A stretch of 64,000 nt of DNA, taken from the NCBI GenBank assembly GCA_902610315.1, contig CACLVA010000003.1, forward strand, positions 1-64,000, written 5' to 3'. Each line of letters starts with the position of its first letter. Position 1 is the stretch's first letter. This document shows positions 17,488 through 27,009 of the stretch, piece by piece. Below the pieces are notes generated by a model. The model had not been told where the DNA came from. It saw only the letters and a list, made by a program, of their open reading frames with translations, and did not search any database. The translations under genes were made by a program, and so were the position numbers. The DNA is from an uncultured Pelagibacteraceae bacterium. Its GTDB lineage: Bacteria > Pseudomonadota > Alphaproteobacteria > Pelagibacterales > Pelagibacteraceae.

Positions 17488-17856
17488 ATGAGAAAATTAA
17501 CCTGTCATTGCGGCGAAATCGAAATAGAAATTAACATTAAAAAAAATTTTGAGGATTTGTACAGATGTAATTGCTCAATATGTATTAGAAAAGGAACAAT
17601 TACAGCAATTATAGATAAGAAAGAATTAAAAGTTATAAAAGGTATGGATAAATTAAAATGTTATCAATTCAAAACAAAAGTAGCCAAACATTATTTCTGC
17701 TCCATTTGTGGAATACAAACTCACAATTTAAGAAGAAGAGACCCAAACACATATGGAATTAACGTTGCTTGCATTAATAACATATCTACAAAAGAACTGT
17801 TTAATTTTAAAGTAAGAATAAATGATGGAAGAAATCATATAATGGATAGACAATAA
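17488..17856 (+). CDS. GFA/CENP-V-fold zinc protein, copy 1
   Basis: I place the start at the Met that begins MRKLTCHCGEIEIEI, 19 residues into the track ORF, because the family starts there. Three zinc-binding clusters are visible: CHCG, CNCSIC and CSICGIQTHN. This is the fold of glutathione-dependent formaldehyde-activating enzyme and CENP-V. Many bacterial members have no proven substrate, so I would not claim formaldehyde detoxification. A second copy follows after 2 bp, with similar spacing of the cysteines, so the pair arose by tandem duplication. About 123 residues. Confidence 0.85.
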   Translation: MRKLTCHCGEIEIEINIKKNFEDLYRCNCSICIRKGTITAIIDKKELKVIKGMDKLKCYQFKTKVAKHYFCSICGIQTHNLRRRDPNTYGINVACINNISTKELFNFKVRINDGRNHIMDRQ

Positions 17857-17858
17857 TC

Positions 17859-18230
17859 ATGAAAAAAAAATTAACGTGCCATTGTGGAGAATTTGAAGCA
17901 GAAGTAACCATACCCGAAAGTGGTATAAAAAAAGTTATGAGATGTAATTGTACTTTATGCAAAAGAAAAGGTTATGTCATTGGGGTTTTAGGCGAAAATG
18001 AATTTAAAATTATAAAAGGAGAGAAATATTTAAAACTTTATCAGTACTATACTAAAGCTGCAAAACATTATTTCTGCTCAATATGTGGAATTCATACACA
18101 CAATAGACCAAGAATAAATCCTAAAATATTTGGTATTAATGTAGCGTGTGTTGAAGGCATTGATCCATTTAAATTAAAAAATGTTGGACTTAATGATGGT
18201 GAAAACCATCCACTAGATCAAAAGAAATAA
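17859..18230 (+). CDS. GFA/CENP-V-fold zinc protein, copy 2
   Basis: The 123-residue paralogue of the preceding gene has the same three metal clusters: CHCGEFEAEV, CNCTLCKRKG and CSICGIHTHN. Both share the YFCSICGI segment and a conserved FGINVAC motif near the C-terminus. The copies have diverged well outside these motifs. It overlaps the next start codon by one base (TAATG at 18228), so the P-loop gene is probably co-translated. Function unknown beyond the GFA fold. Keeping both copies in a streamlined genome suggests each has its own job. Confidence 0.85.
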   Translation: MKKKLTCHCGEFEAEVTIPESGIKKVMRCNCTLCKRKGYVIGVLGENEFKIIKGEKYLKLYQYYTKAAKHYFCSICGIHTHNRPRINPKIFGINVACVEGIDPFKLKNVGLNDGENHPLDQKK

Positions 18231-19159
18231 TGCAAAATCATTTAGATTGTTATCAAAAAGTAAAGAAGAAGTGTTTTAATTTTATTACTTTACAGGAAAC
18301 TAAAAAAGAAAAATTCAAAAATAAAGAAAAAATGATTAAAAGTTTCTTAATTCCAATTTGTTTTTGGATAAATAAAAATAAGCCACAAAATAAAACATTT
18401 ATTATAGGACTTGCTGGTGGCCAAGGAACTGGTAAGACTACTATATCTTCCTTAATAAGATTAATATTAACAAATTATTTTAAATTAAATGTTTTTAAAG
18501 TCTCTATTGATGATTTTTATAAAACTAGAAAAGAAAGACTAAAACTATCAAAATTGAAACATCCCTTACTTTTAACTAGAGGTGTACCAGGAACACACGA
18601 TGTCGATATGATAAATAGACTTTTTAATAATATAAAAAAAAGGAAATTTAATAGTATGTTGATCCCGAAGTTTGACAAATCAATTGACGATCGGTGTAAT
18701 AAAAAATTTTGGCATAAGATAAATAAAAAACCTGATGTATTAATTTTAGAAGGATGGTGTGTTGGGGCAAAACCAGAGAAAGGAAATACGTTAAATAGGC
18801 CGATAAATAAATTAGAGAAAAATTTAGATAATAAAAAAAAATGGAGACTATTCGTTAATAATCAATTAAAAAATAAATATTCTAAGTTATTTAATCAAAT
18901 ACATAGCTTATTATACTTAAAGGCTAAAAACTTTAATGTACTTAAACGTTGGCGAGTTAAACAAGAAAAAAAACTAAAATTAAAAAACAAATCAAAAAAA
19001 AATAATAAGATTATGAATAATTCTGAAGTTTTAAATTTTATGATGACTTACCAAAGAATTACGCAAAATATGTTTAAAATTACACCAAAACACTCCTCTA
19101 TTATTATTGACTTAAATGATAGGCATCAAATAAAAAGAGTAAAATTTAAATATGTATAA
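18230..19159 (+). CDS. P-loop kinase, probable D-glycerate 3-kinase (GLYK type)
   Basis: The 309-residue protein has a Walker A loop in GLAGGQGTGKTTIS near residue 65, followed by VSIDDFYKTRKER (acidic site) and TRGVPGTHDVDM. LILEGWCVGAKPE is the Walker B-like segment. These features match the GLYK/YggG-like uridine-kinase superfamily; the plant and proteobacterial members phosphorylate D-glycerate to 3-phosphoglycerate. In a SAR11-like organism this would fit glycolate/glyoxylate use. The substrate is assigned by motif similarity only. The last 8 bases overlap the start of the TolC-like gene. Confidence 0.75.
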   Translation: MQNHLDCYQKVKKKCFNFITLQETKKEKFKNKEKMIKSFLIPICFWINKNKPQNKTFIIGLAGGQGTGKTTISSLIRLILTNYFKLNVFKVSIDDFYKTRKERLKLSKLKHPLLLTRGVPGTHDVDMINRLFNNIKKRKFNSMLIPKFDKSIDDRCNKKFWHKINKKPDVLILEGWCVGAKPEKGNTLNRPINKLEKNLDNKKKWRLFVNNQLKNKYSKLFNQIHSLLYLKAKNFNVLKRWRVKQEKKLKLKNKSKKNNKIMNNSEVLNFMMTYQRITQNMFKITPKHSSIIIDLNDRHQIKRVKFKYV

Positions 19160-20453
19160 AAAAATACTTATAGTTTTGTTTTATTGTTTAATTTTTGGTC
19201 AAGCGAATGCCAATGACTTAATGAAAGCATTATCAGATGCATATTATAAAAATCCAGAGCTTAATGCTGAAAGAGAAAATATTTTAGTTTCTAAAGAGGA
19301 TCTTAAAATATCTAGAAGTGAATTTTTACCATCAATTACAATTACCGGATCTAAAAGTGAACAAACCACTGATAAATTAACAGATAGAACAGGAGCTAAT
19401 ACAGCCATTACAGATGTAGATACTGAAACTCAAAAAATAACAATTGAACAAACTTTATTCCAAGGACTTGGAGGTAAGGCTGACCTAGATAAAAGTAAGA
19501 TTGGAATAGACTTAGCTGAAGCAAATTTATTAAAGAAAGAACAAGAAATTATTTTAACAGCAGCAGAAGCCTATAGTGGCCTCACATTAGCAAAAAAAAA
19601 GTTAGATATTAATAAAGAAAACTTAAGTTTGCTTGAGAGACAAGTTGAAACAGATCAAAATAGATTAGAAAACGGATTAATAACTCTTGCTGATTTAGCC
19701 CAATCGGAATCTTCGCTTGCAGGTGCGCAGGCTCAATTTATTAATTCAAAAAATGATCTAGTAACAGCCAAATTGACTTATGAAAAAATCATAGGACCTT
19801 TAGATGATATTGATTTAATTAATGGTAGTATAAATTTAGATTTTAATATTCCTGAGAGCTTAAATAAAGCTATTGAATTATCTATCGGTAATAACCCAGA
19901 TTTAACAATTGCAAAATTAGAGTATCAGCAATCACAACAGGATGTTAAAATAGCTATATCTGAATTTTCACCAACTGCTAAATTATCAGCTGAATCTACT
20001 AAATCTAATGACTTAAGTTCAACAGTAGACGAGAGAGATCAAGAAACTCTTAAAGCAGAAATAACTTGGCCATTGTTTAAAGGTGGAAAAAATTCGGCCA
20101 CTTTAGAAAGAAGTAAAAGATTAAATAATAGAAAAAAACTTCTTTTAGATAATGCTCTAAGAACAAATGAAACAAATGTTGCAAGTGCATGGTCTAGTTT
20201 TCAATCATCTGAGAGCGCTTTAACGTCTGTTAGGTCTCAAGTTAATGCAGCAGAAATTGCAAATGAAGGTATAACAGTTGAATATGAGACAGGTCTTGGA
20301 AGAACTACCCTAGATGTTATTCAATCTAATACAATTTTACTTACATCAAGAATTAATTTAGCTAATTCAGAGAGAAACTTTTTCTTATCTCAGCTGGAAC
20401 TATTAAAGTCTGTTGGACTTTTAAACGCCAAATATCTCAAAATAGTTAAGTAA
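19152..20453 (+). CDS. tolC: TolC-family outer membrane channel protein
   Basis: The 433-residue protein has a signal peptide (residues 1-20, ending QANA) and the two internally similar coiled-coil halves of TolC. These begin at LMKALSDAYYKNPELNAERENI and LNKAIELSIGNNPDLTIAKLEYQQSQ. SRSEFLPSITITGS and SISEFSPTAKLSAE are the paired beta-strand motifs, and TLFQGL and WPLFKGGK mark the second set of strands. TolC proteins are trimeric outer-membrane tunnels for type I secretion and drug efflux. No MFP or ABC gene is adjacent, so the inner-membrane partner is elsewhere. Its 5' overlap with the kinase gene suggests chance packing. Confidence 0.93.
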   Translation: MYKKILIVLFYCLIFGQANANDLMKALSDAYYKNPELNAERENILVSKEDLKISRSEFLPSITITGSKSEQTTDKLTDRTGANTAITDVDTETQKITIEQTLFQGLGGKADLDKSKIGIDLAEANLLKKEQEIILTAAEAYSGLTLAKKKLDINKENLSLLERQVETDQNRLENGLITLADLAQSESSLAGAQAQFINSKNDLVTAKLTYEKIIGPLDDIDLINGSINLDFNIPESLNKAIELSIGNNPDLTIAKLEYQQSQQDVKIAISEFSPTAKLSAESTKSNDLSSTVDERDQETLKAEITWPLFKGGKNSATLERSKRLNNRKKLLLDNALRTNETNVASAWSSFQSSESALTSVRSQVNAAEIANEGITVEYETGLGRTTLDVIQSNTILLTSRINLANSERNFFLSQLELLKSVGLLNAKYLKIVK

Positions 20454-20484
20454 ATAAGCAATTATTTTTAATTCTTGCTAATGA

Positions 20485-20499
20485 GAACAAAATGTGTAC
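20485..20499. promoter_or_regulatory. Probable SOS box upstream of recA (one mismatch)
   Basis: GAACAAAATGTGTAC has the same spacing as the umuD box (complement GAACAAAATAAGAAC), with GTAC in place of GAAC in the second half. It lies 65 to 50 bp before the recA start. This fits LexA control of recA, but one half-site is off the consensus, so it is a candidate only. Confidence 0.6.
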
Positions 20500-20549
20500 A
20501 TTTATAAATATGATTCGTATGTTAAAAAACACAAAAAAAGAGGCAAAAT

Positions 20550-21674
20550 ATGAGTAAAAATAACTTAAAAGTAGTTAAATCAGCAAAAGATAAAGATTTG
20601 GAAAATAAAGAGAAAAATAAAGCTTTAGAAGCAGCTATTAGCCAGATTACAGATAACTTTGGCAAAGGCTCTGTAATGAAGCTTGGCCAAAAAAAAGCAA
20701 TGGATATAGAGTCTATTTCTACAGGCTCACTAAGCTTGGATTTAGCACTAGGAATTGGTGGATTACCGAAAGGAAGAATTGTTGAAATTTATGGCCCAGA
20801 GTCTTCTGGAAAAACAACACTTGCTCTTCAAGTAATCGCTGAAGCTCAAAAATCTGGCGGAATATGTGCATTTGTTGATGCAGAGCATGCTTTAGATCCA
20901 GTATATGCAAAAAAATTAGGTGTAAATACAGAGGAACTATTAATTTCTCAACCTGATGCTGGCGAGCAAGCACTGGAGATAGCAGATACACTTGTTAAAT
21001 CAGGTTCTATTTCTGTAATAGTTATAGACTCAGTTGCAGCATTAACACCAAAAGCTGAAATTGAAGGGGACATGGGCGATCATCACGTAGGTCTTCAATC
21101 AAGATTAATGAGTCAGGCTTTGAGAAAATTAACTAGTTCAATATCAAATACAAACACAATGATGATTTTCATTAACCAAATCAGAATGAAAATAGGTGTT
21201 ATGTTTGGAAGTCCTGAAACTACATCAGGTGGAAATGCATTAAAGTTTTATTCATCCGTAAGAATGGATATTAGAAGAATTGGTGCAATAAAAGATAAAG
21301 ATGTAATCATTGGTAACTCTACAAGAGTTAAGGTTGTTAAAAATAAAGTATCGCCACCATTTAAAGTAGTTGAATTTGATCTAATGTATGGAAAAGGAAT
21401 TAGTAAAGTAGGTGAATTGATCGACCTTGGTGCTAAAGCAGAGATTGTAGAAAAATCTGGGGCTTGGTATGCATACAAAGGTGAAAAGATTGGTCAAGGT
21501 AGAGAGAATGCTAAAATTTACCTAGAACAAAATCCAAGTATCGCCGCTGAAATAGAGATGGCAATTAGAGAAAAAGCAGGTGTGATAACTAAAAAGATAG
21601 AGGGTAATCCACTTGATCAGGAGAAAGTAAAAGCAAATCAAAAAGAAGAAGAAGCTCCTGCCAAAAAGAATTAG
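20550..21674 (+). CDS. recA: RecA recombinase
   Basis: The 374-residue RecA has a Walker A loop GPESSGKTT near residue 83, Walker [13 protein letters not shown], the L1 segment [25 protein letters not shown] and the L2 loop [23 protein letters not shown]. It forms filaments on single-stranded DNA for homologous recombination and stimulates cleavage of LexA and UmuD. A 26-residue lysine-rich N-terminal extension precedes the usual [18 protein letters not shown] start. The C-terminus is acidic to basic (EEEAPAKKN). A candidate SOS box lies upstream and a strong terminator follows. Confidence 0.98.
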   Translation: MSKNNLKVVKSAKDKDLENKEKNKALEAAISQITDNFGKGSVMKLGQKKAMDIESISTGSLSLDLALGIGGLPKGRIVEIYGPESSGKTTLALQVIAEAQKSGGICAFVDAEHALDPVYAKKLGVNTEELLISQPDAGEQALEIADTLVKSGSISVIVIDSVAALTPKAEIEGDMGDHHVGLQSRLMSQALRKLTSSISNTNTMMIFINQIRMKIGVMFGSPETTSGGNALKFYSSVRMDIRRIGAIKDKDVIIGNSTRVKVVKNKVSPPFKVVEFDLMYGKGISKVGELIDLGAKAEIVEKSGAWYAYKGEKIGQGRENAKIYLEQNPSIAAEIEMAIREKAGVITKKIEGNPLDQEKVKANQKEEEAPAKKN

Positions 21675-21696
21675 CTAAATAGTCATTATTAGTAAT

Positions 21697-21726
21697 AAAA
21701 GGCGTCTTAACAGACGCCTTTTTTCC
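21697..21726 (+). terminator. Rho-independent terminator after recA
   Basis: The hairpin AAAAGGCGTCT-TAAC-AGACGCCTTTT, with an 11-bp perfect stem and 4-base loop, is followed by more T. It lies 23 bp past the recA stop and separates recA from alaS, which has its own short upstream region. Confidence 0.93.
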
Positions 21727-21773
21727 CTTTAACGTTATAGACATCATTTAAAAAAACTGTATTTTAAAAAGAT

Positions 21774-24443
21774 ATGGCTCAGAAAACTTTAAATGAAATA
21801 AGAAATACTTTTCTCAAATATTTTGAGAAAAATGATCATACAATAGTTGAGTCCAGTAACCTTGTGCCGAATAATGATCCTACATTAATGTTTGCTAACT
21901 CTGGGATGGTTCAATTTAAAAATGTTTTTACAGGTTTGGAAAAAAGAGATTACAAAAGAGCAACCACTTCACAAAAATGTGTAAGAGCTGGCGGCAAACA
22001 TAATGATTTAGAAAATGTTGGTTATACTCCTAGGCACCACACATTTTTTGAGATGTTAGGAAATTTTTCTTTTGGAGATTACTTTAAAGAGAAAGCAATT
22101 CATCTTGCATGGAATTTAATAACAAAAGATTTTGGATTAGATAAAAACAGGCTCTATTTCACTGTTTTTAGCGAAGACGATGAAGCGTTTAATCTTTGGA
22201 AAAAAGTTACAGGATTTGGTGATGATAGAATAATTAAAATACCAACTTCAGATAACTTTTGGTCAATGGGAGAAACTGGACCTTGTGGTCCCTGTTCAGA
22301 AATATTTTACGATCATGGAGATCATTTGAAAGGTGGTTTGCCTGGCACAAAAGACCAAGACGGAGATCGATATATCGAAATTTGGAATTTAGTATTTATG
22401 CAGTACGAACAAGTCTCGAAAGATAAAAGAATTAATTTACCTAAACCTTCTGTTGATACAGGAATGGGTCTAGAAAGAATAGCAGCATTACTTCAAGGTA
22501 CACACGATAATTATGAAACAGATCATTTTAAAAAAATAATAGGCTCTATCTCTGAAGAATTAAAAGTTAAGCCTGATAAAAACAATTTATCGAGCTTTAG
22601 AGTAATTGCAGATCACCTAAGAGCTAGTTCTTTTTTACTAGCAGAAGGAGTTTTACCTTCAAATGAAGGCAGAGGATATGTTCTAAGAAGAATTATGAGA
22701 AGAGGCATGAGGCATAGTCATTTACTTGGATCAGCAAAGCCTATCTTTTTTAATGTATTTAAGACCTTAATGGATGAAATGTCTGGTAACTATCCAGAGT
22801 TGAAAAGGGCTAGTTCATTGATCAAAGAGACTTTGAGAATGGAAGAGGAGAAGTTTTTAGTTCTACTTGATAGAGGTATCAAAATTTTGGATGAAGAAAT
22901 TAAAAAGGTTGATAAAAAACTTTCAGGCGAAGTGGCGTTTAAACTTTACGACACTTATGGTTTTCCATTAGATCTTACCGAGGATATTTTAAAAAATAAA
23001 TCTTTAACACTGGATCACGAAAAATTTAATAATTTAATGAAACAAAGCAAAGAGCTTGCTAAAAAAAATTGGAAAGGTTCAGGCGATACATCTATAGAGG
23101 AAATTTGGTTTACCATTAAAGACAAAATAGAACCAACAGAATTTTTAGGTTATGAGACAAATACATCAGAAGGAGTCATAAAATTTATCATAAAGGATAA
23201 CAAAGAAGTCAATTCACTCTCCGAGGGAGAAGAAGGATACATTATTTTAAATCAAACCCCTTTTTACGGAGAATCAGGTGGACAGCTTGGTGATACTGGG
23301 ACTATTAAATGTGGAGATAATAATTTTAATGTAACGGATGTACAAAAAAAGTTTGGAGATTTGTTTATCCATTATGGTAAAATAAAAAAAGGTAAACTTA
23401 ATTTAAATGATAGTGTTGAACTAAGTATAGACTTTGAAAGAAGAAAAGATATTAGAGCGTACCACTCTGCAACGCATTTACTCCATGAATCTTTAAGGAG
23501 AACTTTAGGTAAGCATGTAATGCAAAAAGGATCTCTAGTTGCACCTGATAGACTTAGATTTGATTTTAGTCACATGAAACCTATATCTGAAAGTGAATTA
23601 GATAAGATTAATAAAATTGTTAATGAAATTGTTGATAATAAAAGCGAAGTTATTACAAGACTAATGACACCTAAAGAAGGTATGGAACACGGGGCTTTAG
23701 CACTATTTGGTGAAAAATATGGGGAAGAAGTAAGAGTAGTGTTTATGGGTGAAGAAGGTAACAAATATTTTTCAACAGAACTATGTGGTGGAACACATGT
23801 AAAAAATACAAGTGACGTTGGTAAATTTAAAGTTGTAAGTCAATCAGCAATAGCATCAGGTGTTAGAAGAGTAGAAGCATTAAGAGATAAACAACTTGAA
23901 AAATATTTAACTGAAAAAGAAAAAAACTTAAATGTTGCTAGTCAAAAAGATCAGGATCAAATAGATGATTTGTTAGATCAAATAAAAAATTTAGGTGGTA
24001 AGCCTAATACGAGTTCATCTGATAAAAAAATAATTATAAAAGAATTAAGTAAACAATTGGATGTTCTTAATGTTAAAAATGTTCTTGGAGATAAAAACAA
24101 AAATATTATTAAGGATGAGAATATAAATAATATAAAAGTAAGATTTCAAAAGATTAGTGATCTATCACCGAAAGATTTAAGAAAATTAGTTGATGAAGGT
24201 AAAAATTATCTAAAAGAGGGAATAGTCATAGTATGTGCAAGTAAAGATAATAAAGTTGGATTAGCTATTGGAGTTACAAATGGTTTAACAAATAATTATG
24301 ATGCAGTACAACTTGTAAAAGTTGGTTCAGAAATTATAGGTGGTAAAGGTGGTGGAGGTCGACAAGATTTTGCTCAAGCTGGTGGAAACAAAGTAGAAAT
24401 GATCGATGAAGCTTTTACAAAGATAAAAAGTCTAATTAAATAA
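21774..24443 (+). CDS. alaS: Alanyl-tRNA synthetase
   Basis: The 889-residue class II synthetase shows all expected modules. The catalytic domain has KYFEKNDHTIVESSNLVPNNDPTL and motif 2/3 regions including GRGYVLRRIMRRG. The editing domain has HSATHLLHESLR and CGGTHVKNTSDVG metal ligands. The C-Ala DHHA1-like part ends with a GGKGGGGRQDFAQAGG glycine-rich segment. It attaches Ala to tRNA-Ala and corrects mischarged Ser and Gly. It ends convergent with pilD, overlapping it by 8 bp. Confidence 0.98.
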   Translation: MAQKTLNEIRNTFLKYFEKNDHTIVESSNLVPNNDPTLMFANSGMVQFKNVFTGLEKRDYKRATTSQKCVRAGGKHNDLENVGYTPRHHTFFEMLGNFSFGDYFKEKAIHLAWNLITKDFGLDKNRLYFTVFSEDDEAFNLWKKVTGFGDDRIIKIPTSDNFWSMGETGPCGPCSEIFYDHGDHLKGGLPGTKDQDGDRYIEIWNLVFMQYEQVSKDKRINLPKPSVDTGMGLERIAALLQGTHDNYETDHFKKIIGSISEELKVKPDKNNLSSFRVIADHLRASSFLLAEGVLPSNEGRGYVLRRIMRRGMRHSHLLGSAKPIFFNVFKTLMDEMSGNYPELKRASSLIKETLRMEEEKFLVLLDRGIKILDEEIKKVDKKLSGEVAFKLYDTYGFPLDLTEDILKNKSLTLDHEKFNNLMKQSKELAKKNWKGSGDTSIEEIWFTIKDKIEPTEFLGYETNTSEGVIKFIIKDNKEVNSLSEGEEGYIILNQTPFYGESGGQLGDTGTIKCGDNNFNVTDVQKKFGDLFIHYGKIKKGKLNLNDSVELSIDFERRKDIRAYHSATHLLHESLRRTLGKHVMQKGSLVAPDRLRFDFSHMKPISESELDKINKIVNEIVDNKSEVITRLMTPKEGMEHGALALFGEKYGEEVRVVFMGEEGNKYFSTELCGGTHVKNTSDVGKFKVVSQSAIASGVRRVEALRDKQLEKYLTEKEKNLNVASQKDQDQIDDLLDQIKNLGGKPNTSSSDKKIIIKELSKQLDVLNVKNVLGDKNKNIIKDENINNIKVRFQKISDLSPKDLRKLVDEGKNYLKEGIVIVCASKDNKVGLAIGVTNGLTNNYDAVQLVKVGSEIIGGKGGGGRQDFAQAGGNKVEMIDEAFTKIKSLIK

Positions 24444-25200
24444 AAACAAAATAATTTCTAAAAATTAAATAAGCAACCGTTCCAAAAATTAAATATGGAC
24501 CAAAAGGTATTTGCGAACTCATACTCTTGGATTTGTTAATTAAACTTGGTAATGCAATTAACAAAGAGCTCAGAGAAGATAAAAAGATTATGTATGGGAT
24601 TGAATACCAACCAAACCAGAAACCAATGGCACTCAAAAGTTTTGCATCACCTAAACCCATTCCTTCTTTCTTTCTTATTTTCATATACAAAGTTATAATA
24701 CCCCAAATTAAAATATAACCGAACACCCCACCTATTAAAGATTCCATATAGTTAGGAAACAAATTTAAATTAATATTGGGATCAAATGATTTCAAAAAAC
24801 CTATTATCATTAAAGGAAAGGTTAGTTCATTTGGAATTATAAGATGGTCTAGATCAATAAAAAAAATAATAACAAAAAAAATAGTTAGGATAATTAAGAG
24901 CAATGTCGTTATTGTTATGCCATATAAATAGAAAATACTTAAAAAACCTAAAGCAGTAACTAATTCAACAAGAAAATAACGAAAATCTATTTTAATTTTA
25001 CCACACCTGCAATTACCTTTAAGAACCAAATATGAAATTAAAGGAATGTTGTCATACCAATTAATTTTCTTTTTACAGGACCTACACTTAGATCTATCGC
25101 TTACAATATTTTCGTTTTTAGGCAGTCTATAAATGCATACATTGCAAAAAGATCCCCACAGCGAACCTAAAATGAAAACAACGAAATAAATGGATACCAC
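24436..25200 (-). CDS. pilD: Prepilin peptidase / N-methyltransferase
   Basis: The 254-residue polytopic aspartyl protease has the N-terminal methyltransferase-type zinc cluster CRSCKKK and GNCRCGKIK (four Cys), and GSFCNVCIYRLP at the start. The two catalytic aspartates are in FFIDLDHLIIPNELT and MGLGDAKLL. It cleaves prepilins after the Gly of the KG-FTLIE motif and methylates the new N-terminus. The window holds at least six prepilin-like substrates. Its place beside a type IV pilus locus, in the opposite direction, suits that. It is separated from the GAF-SpoIIE gene by a 160-bp gene-free spacer. Confidence 0.94.
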   Translation of the reverse strand: MVSIYFVVFILGSLWGSFCNVCIYRLPKNENIVSDRSKCRSCKKKINWYDNIPLISYLVLKGNCRCGKIKIDFRYFLVELVTALGFLSIFYLYGITITTLLLIILTIFFVIIFFIDLDHLIIPNELTFPLMIIGFLKSFDPNINLNLFPNYMESLIGGVFGYILIWGIITLYMKIRKKEGMGLGDAKLLSAIGFWFGWYSIPYIIFLSSLSSLLIALPSLINKSKSMSSQIPFGPYLIFGTVAYLIFRNYFVFI

Positions 25201-25360
25201 AAATTATAATTTTATTTTTGATGCGATTTGAACAATTCCATCAATGCAATATTGAACAATCATCATTGCATCGTGAATGTGAAGGTAAAAATTGGGTGAA
25301 TATATGACTAATTCCATTATTTAAAAATTATCAAAAAAGTTATAAATTGACAATGTAATT

Positions 25361-26644
25361 ATGATTTTTGGAGCTAAAAAAATAGATATAAGTAGGGTTG
25401 AAGATAACTCAAGACAAGATCTTGCTTTAATCACTCAAATGAATCAAGAGTTAGCAGGATCATTAGATCTTAAAGAAACATTACAAAATGCATTAGAAAC
25501 AATAATTAAAAGAATTAATGCACAAGCCGCGAATATATTTTTGATTGAAGAAAAGAAACAAGTGTTTCAATGCATAGCATCTAAGTATCAAGCTTATCTG
25601 GAAGACTATGAGATACCATTAACTCAAGGTGTAATGGGTAGAGCTGCCCTCGGTAAGAAATGTATTAGGGTTGGTGATGTAAGAAAAGATGTTAGAGAAA
25701 TAGCAGAATTTTATTTTGATTTAGATAATAAAACAAATTTTACAACTTATTCAGTATTATGTTCACCTCTTTTAGTATCAGGAGAATGTATTGGCGTAAT
25801 TCATTGTTTAAATAAAAAAACAAATACAAAATTATTTGAAGAGAACGATAGAAAACTATTAGAAACATTATCAGGACCAGCAGCGCTTGCGATTAAAAAT
25901 GCTAAGACTGCAAAAGAATTAATAGATAAAAACAGAATGCAAAAAGAAATAGAAATTGTTGGTGAAATACAAAAAACTTTGTTATCCGAAAATAAAAATG
26001 ATGATTTTCCGATTGCAGGAATAAATATACCTGCAAAAGTTGTCTCAGGTGACTTTTATAATTTTTCTGATCTAGGTAATAATAAATTTGGTTTTGGTGT
26101 TGCAGATGTATCTGGAAAAGGAATCAAATCATCATTGCTAATGTCTAAAGCATCAAGTTTGTATCGTTGTTTAAGTAAAACAATTTTTTCAGCGTCATCA
26201 CTTTTAAAAATATTAAATGATGAAATCTGCGAAACAACAACAAGAGGAATGTTTGTGACTATGATCGTTGGCGTTTATGACAAAAATAAAAACGAATTAC
26301 TTTTATCTAATGCCGGTCATGAACCTCCGTTAATTTTTTCTAGCGACGGAAATTTTAAAACAGTTGACGAAGCTGGTCCACCACTTGGCATTGCGCCAAA
26401 TTTTAAATTTTCAGAACAAATTATTTCTTTTAAGGAAAGCTCGATGTATATATTTACTGACGGTATTACTGAAATGAAAAATACTAATGGAGATATGTTA
26501 GGACAAGAAGGTTTTCAAGATTATATTAAAAAGTATCAGAGTACTCCAAACAATAAAAGATTACAAAAAATAATTGAAGATCTAATTAGTTCTGGCAGAA
26601 TTCAAAAAGATGATTTAACAATTGTAACTGTTGATGGAAAATAA
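25361..26644 (+). CDS. GAF-domain SpoIIE-type (PP2C) serine phosphatase
   Basis: The 427-residue cytoplasmic protein has a GAF domain at about 25-185 (LKETLQNALETIIKRINAQAANIFLI onward) and a helical linker. A SpoIIE/RsbU-like phosphatase follows at about 200-427. Metal motifs are intact: VVSGDFYNF (D231), VADVSGKGIKSS (D249), TRGMFVTMIV, IFTDGITE and KDDLTIVT. It should dephosphorylate an RsbV-like STAS protein in response to a small molecule or redox signal sensed by GAF. Two such STAS proteins are encoded at 36.1-36.7 kb. A 99-aa gene follows after 3 bp and then a terminator, so this is a two-gene operon. Confidence 0.92.
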   Translation: MIFGAKKIDISRVEDNSRQDLALITQMNQELAGSLDLKETLQNALETIIKRINAQAANIFLIEEKKQVFQCIASKYQAYLEDYEIPLTQGVMGRAALGKKCIRVGDVRKDVREIAEFYFDLDNKTNFTTYSVLCSPLLVSGECIGVIHCLNKKTNTKLFEENDRKLLETLSGPAALAIKNAKTAKELIDKNRMQKEIEIVGEIQKTLLSENKNDDFPIAGINIPAKVVSGDFYNFSDLGNNKFGFGVADVSGKGIKSSLLMSKASSLYRCLSKTIFSASSLLKILNDEICETTTRGMFVTMIVGVYDKNKNELLLSNAGHEPPLIFSSDGNFKTVDEAGPPLGIAPNFKFSEQIISFKESSMYIFTDGITEMKNTNGDMLGQEGFQDYIKKYQSTPNNKRLQKIIEDLISSGRIQKDDLTIVTVDGK

Positions 26645-26647
26645 ATA

Positions 26648-26947
26648 ATGTCTATACCAAAGGTAATGATTGCTTTTGGTATTATTCTTTTTACAATATT
26701 ATTTTGGGCAACATCAAATGTTTGTAGATATAATTTTGCAATTGAAAAAAGAACTAACCAATTAAATATAATTGCTCAAGAAATTGATCCGTCAATTCCA
26801 TTAGCTAAAATTTATTATTTTAAAGAATTGAATTGTAATGAAGTTGAACTAACTTGGGATTATGATAGAGTGATATCAAACTTACAGACAATATCAGTTT
26901 TAATATATCAAGAGCTATCAACAGACATTAGGGGAGATCCGAATTAA
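26648..26947 (+). CDS. Small membrane-anchored protein downstream of GAF-SpoIIE phosphatase
   Basis: I do not recognise this family. The 99 residues start with a hydrophobic anchor MSIPKVMIAFGIILFTILFWATSN (one span, possibly a signal anchor). A soluble part of about 70 residues follows, probably periplasmic, with two cysteines (in NVCRYN and LNCNEVELTWDYD). It has an EIDPSIPLAKIYYFKE segment. It starts 3 bp after the phosphatase stop and ends before a hairpin terminator, so it belongs to the same transcript. It may carry a signal to the phosphatase or anchor the system at the membrane; that is speculation. Confidence 0.7.
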   Translation: MSIPKVMIAFGIILFTILFWATSNVCRYNFAIEKRTNQLNIIAQEIDPSIPLAKIYYFKELNCNEVELTWDYDRVISNLQTISVLIYQELSTDIRGDPN

Positions 26948-26976
26948 AAAAAAAAAAAATTTTTTATTTTTTTAAA

Positions 26977-27009
26977 AAAAATTCTATTTTTAGTAGAATT
27001 TTGATTTTT
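26977..27009 (+). terminator. Candidate terminator after the GAF-SpoIIE operon
   Basis: AAAATTCTA-tttttag-TAGAATTTT is a 9-bp stem followed by GATTTTTTT. It lies 30 bp past the 99-aa gene, at the left of the 543-bp gene-free region. The stem is AT-rich, so it would be a weak terminator. Confidence 0.6.

Noticed and set aside
25201-25360. 160-bp spacer between pilD and GAF-SpoIIE
   Set aside because: I looked for a small RNA or riboswitch; a short repeat of GCAT-type bases is present but no convincing fold.
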